DNA from: an uncultured Magnetococcales bacterium
Lineage (GTDB): Bacteria > Pseudomonadota > Magnetococcia > Magnetococcales > Magnetaquicoccaceae
Direction of reading: 5' to 3'
NCBI GenBank assembly: GCA_903913345.1
Contig: CAIWLA010000224.1
Span: 1 to 7,416, forward strand
Length of the DNA: 7,416 nucleotides
Shown here: positions 6,800 to 7,416 of the stretch, piece after piece
Layout: each line of letters begins with the position of its first letter
How positions within the stretch are numbered: the first letter of the stretch is position 1
Made by a program: the position numbers and the translations under genes
Notes under the pieces: model-generated
The model's database searches: none
What the model was told of the DNA's origin: nothing
What the model saw: the letters and a program-made list of their open reading frames with translations, nothing else

Positions 6800-6849
6800 C
6801 CCGGAGGCGATTTCAGGAAAACGAACAAAAATTTATGCTGCCTTCCGGG
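6800..6849 (-). promoter_or_regulatory. Bulged hairpin in the mgtE leader RNA, possible cis-regulator
   Basis: On the minus strand CCCGGAAGGC (6849-6840) can pair with GCCTCCGGG (6808-6800): nine base pairs with one bulged A, closing a 31-nt loop. The 3' arm ends 28 nt before the start codon and 16 nt before the Shine-Dalgarno sequence. Mg2+ transporter genes in other bacteria use leader RNAs (for example M-box or mgtA leaders), but I do not recognise either type here. The function is inference from position only. Confidence 0.35.
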
Positions 6850-6860
6850 TATCCGTTTCT

Positions 6861-6889
6861 ATTATCGTTATATGTGAGCATGTTAACAA
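6861..6889 (-). promoter_or_regulatory. Candidate promoter of the mgtE pair
   Basis: On the minus strand TTGTTA (6889-6884) and GATAAT (6866-6861) are 17 bp apart, matching 4 and 5 of 6 consensus bases. A run of A residues (the complement of 6912-6929) lies upstream and could act as an UP-like element. The predicted leader is about 80 nt. A TTGACG further upstream (6900-6895) is a better -35 but has no good -10 at normal spacing. Confidence 0.4.
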
Positions 6890-7037
6890 AATCCCGTCAA
6901 TTTGCAACGAATTTTTTTTATTTTTTTTTGGTCAGGATCTTAAGCAGGGTTCGTTCCATCCCCTGTTTTGATGGTCATGATTCATCTCTCAGCCGTGGTA
7001 TTCTGTTCAAACGGACGGACAAATTGCATTTTTTCAC

Positions 7038-7067
7038 TTGCCAAGGTTGCTCTCTTTCGGCTACAAA
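7038..7067 (+). promoter_or_regulatory. Candidate promoter of the ZntB-like gene
   Basis: TTGCCA (7038-7043, 5 of 6 matches) and TACAAA (7062-7067, 4 of 6) are separated by 18 bp. Transcription would begin near 7074, just ahead of the small hairpin at 7083-7102. Confidence 0.3.
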
Positions 7068-7082
7068 CGCAGCGGGTAATCG

Positions 7083-7110
7083 GTTCCGGGCGGCAGCGGA
7101 ACATTTTGTT
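7083..7110 (+). promoter_or_regulatory. Small hairpin with U-rich tail in the ZntB-like leader
   Basis: GTTCCG (7083-7088) pairs exactly with CGGAAC (7097-7102) around an 8-nt loop and is followed by ATTTTGTT. The layout resembles a weak intrinsic terminator or attenuator placed between the candidate promoter and the start codon. The stem is short, so the effect is uncertain. Confidence 0.25.
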
Positions 7111-7126
7111 GGGAGTGACACAAAAA

Positions 7127-7416
7127 GTGAGCTGGGAAACCACCATCGATGATATGACGTATGGTTATCAGTGGGATTCGTCCGGTCGGGGGCAGGATCT
7201 CTCCTGGCATGACGCCACCCAGTGGCAAGGGGAGGGCGGTATCCTCTTTCTGGTCTGCAACCTGGCCCTGCCCGATGTGCGTCTTTGGCTGCAACAGGAC
7301 AGCGGCCTCGATTTTTCCACGGTCAATATTATCCTCAGCGACGATGACCGACCCCGTCTGATCCGCCGACCGGAGGGTGCCCTGGTGATCATGCGCGGGA
7401 TGAATGATGATGCCCG
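7127..7416 (+). CDS. zntB: ZntB-like CorA-superfamily divalent metal transporter, 3'-truncated
   Basis: The frame is open to the window end, so only about 96 N-terminal residues are visible. They align well with the cytoplasmic N-terminal domain of ZntB/CorA proteins: YGYQWDSSGRGQ (where ZntB has AWMLDGRGG), a LFLVCNLALPDVRLWL segment (the WLHL... region), then ILSDDDRPRLI (the family's L..E.TRPR motif) and GALVIMRGMN (the G.L..LR..N motif). The membrane domain with its GMN/GVN signature would lie beyond the window. ZntB of enterobacteria moves Zn2+; other members move Mg2+ or other divalent ions, so the substrate is uncertain. The GTG at 7127, with GGGAG 11 nt upstream, is my chosen start. 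The ATG at 7154 is the main alternative, with no ribosome binding site. It is divergent from the mgtE pair. Confidence 0.75.
   Translation, partial: MSWETTIDDMTYGYQWDSSGRGQDLSWHDATQWQGEGGILFLVCNLALPDVRLWLQQDSGLDFSTVNIILSDDDRPRLIRRPEGALVIMRGMNDDA

Larger units (their letters stand above)
6773..7126. other. 354-bp divergent intergenic region between mgtE and the ZntB-like gene
   Basis: No gene is supported here. It holds the mgtE leader with an imperfect hairpin (6800-6849), a candidate mgtE promoter, an A/T tract made of T8-A-T9 (6912-6929), and a candidate promoter and small hairpin ahead of the ZntB-like gene. The plus-strand frame of the ZntB-like gene is open back to 6944, but that extension shows no family similarity. 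Confidence 0.6.

Noticed and set aside
3746..6877. A 1043-codon open frame on the plus strand, antisense to both mgtE genes
   Set aside because: It is rich in G, H, D and Q in low-complexity runs, shows no domain, and lies exactly opposite two clear MgtE genes. It is a by-product of codon bias in GC-rich DNA.
6971..7126. An N-terminal extension of the ZntB-like gene from ATG 6971
   Set aside because: The frame is open, but the extra 52 residues have no family match, no ribosome binding site was seen, and the candidate promoter and hairpin lie inside it.

Overview
This window is about 7.4 kb of GC-rich bacterial chromosome and reads as accessory or flanking chromosomal sequence from a proteobacterium. 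The typical proteobacterial BrnT/BrnA module, the DUF1640-like coiled-coil protein and the MgtE and ZntB types fit that. A Magnetococcales-like or related lineage is possible, but this is an impression from gene content only. I see no rRNA, tRNA, CRISPR array, insertion sequence or phage gene.

Left part (1-2314): the 3' portion of a large gene encoding tandem helicase-associated (HA) domains. Nine complete modules and part of a tenth are visible, with a 67-residue (201-bp) period and no helicase motor in view. A small convergent gene follows on the minus strand, encoding a membrane-anchored coiled-coil protein like DUF1640.

Middle (2315-3851): a brnT-brnA type II toxin-antitoxin pair whose genes overlap by 26 nt. 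A good promoter candidate overlaps two short palindromes and places the transcript start near the preferred toxin ATG. Next, behind its own promoter, is a GAF-domain protein with a single C-terminal membrane helix and no output domain.

Right part (3852-7416): a divalent-cation transport locus. Two tandem mgtE paralogues, both exactly 464 codons, lie on the minus strand. They share an intrinsic terminator at 3873-3908, and a leader with a predicted bulged hairpin lies upstream of the first. Divergent from them, and cut by the window end, is the N-terminal part of a CorA-superfamily ZntB-like transporter. Its reading frame runs off the end of the window. The two MgtE proteins keep the pore motifs but lack much of the acidic EEATED-type connecting-helix motif usually tied to Mg2+ gating. 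This, the leader structure and the HA array are the most interesting points. No wholly new defence or genetic system could be demonstrated.
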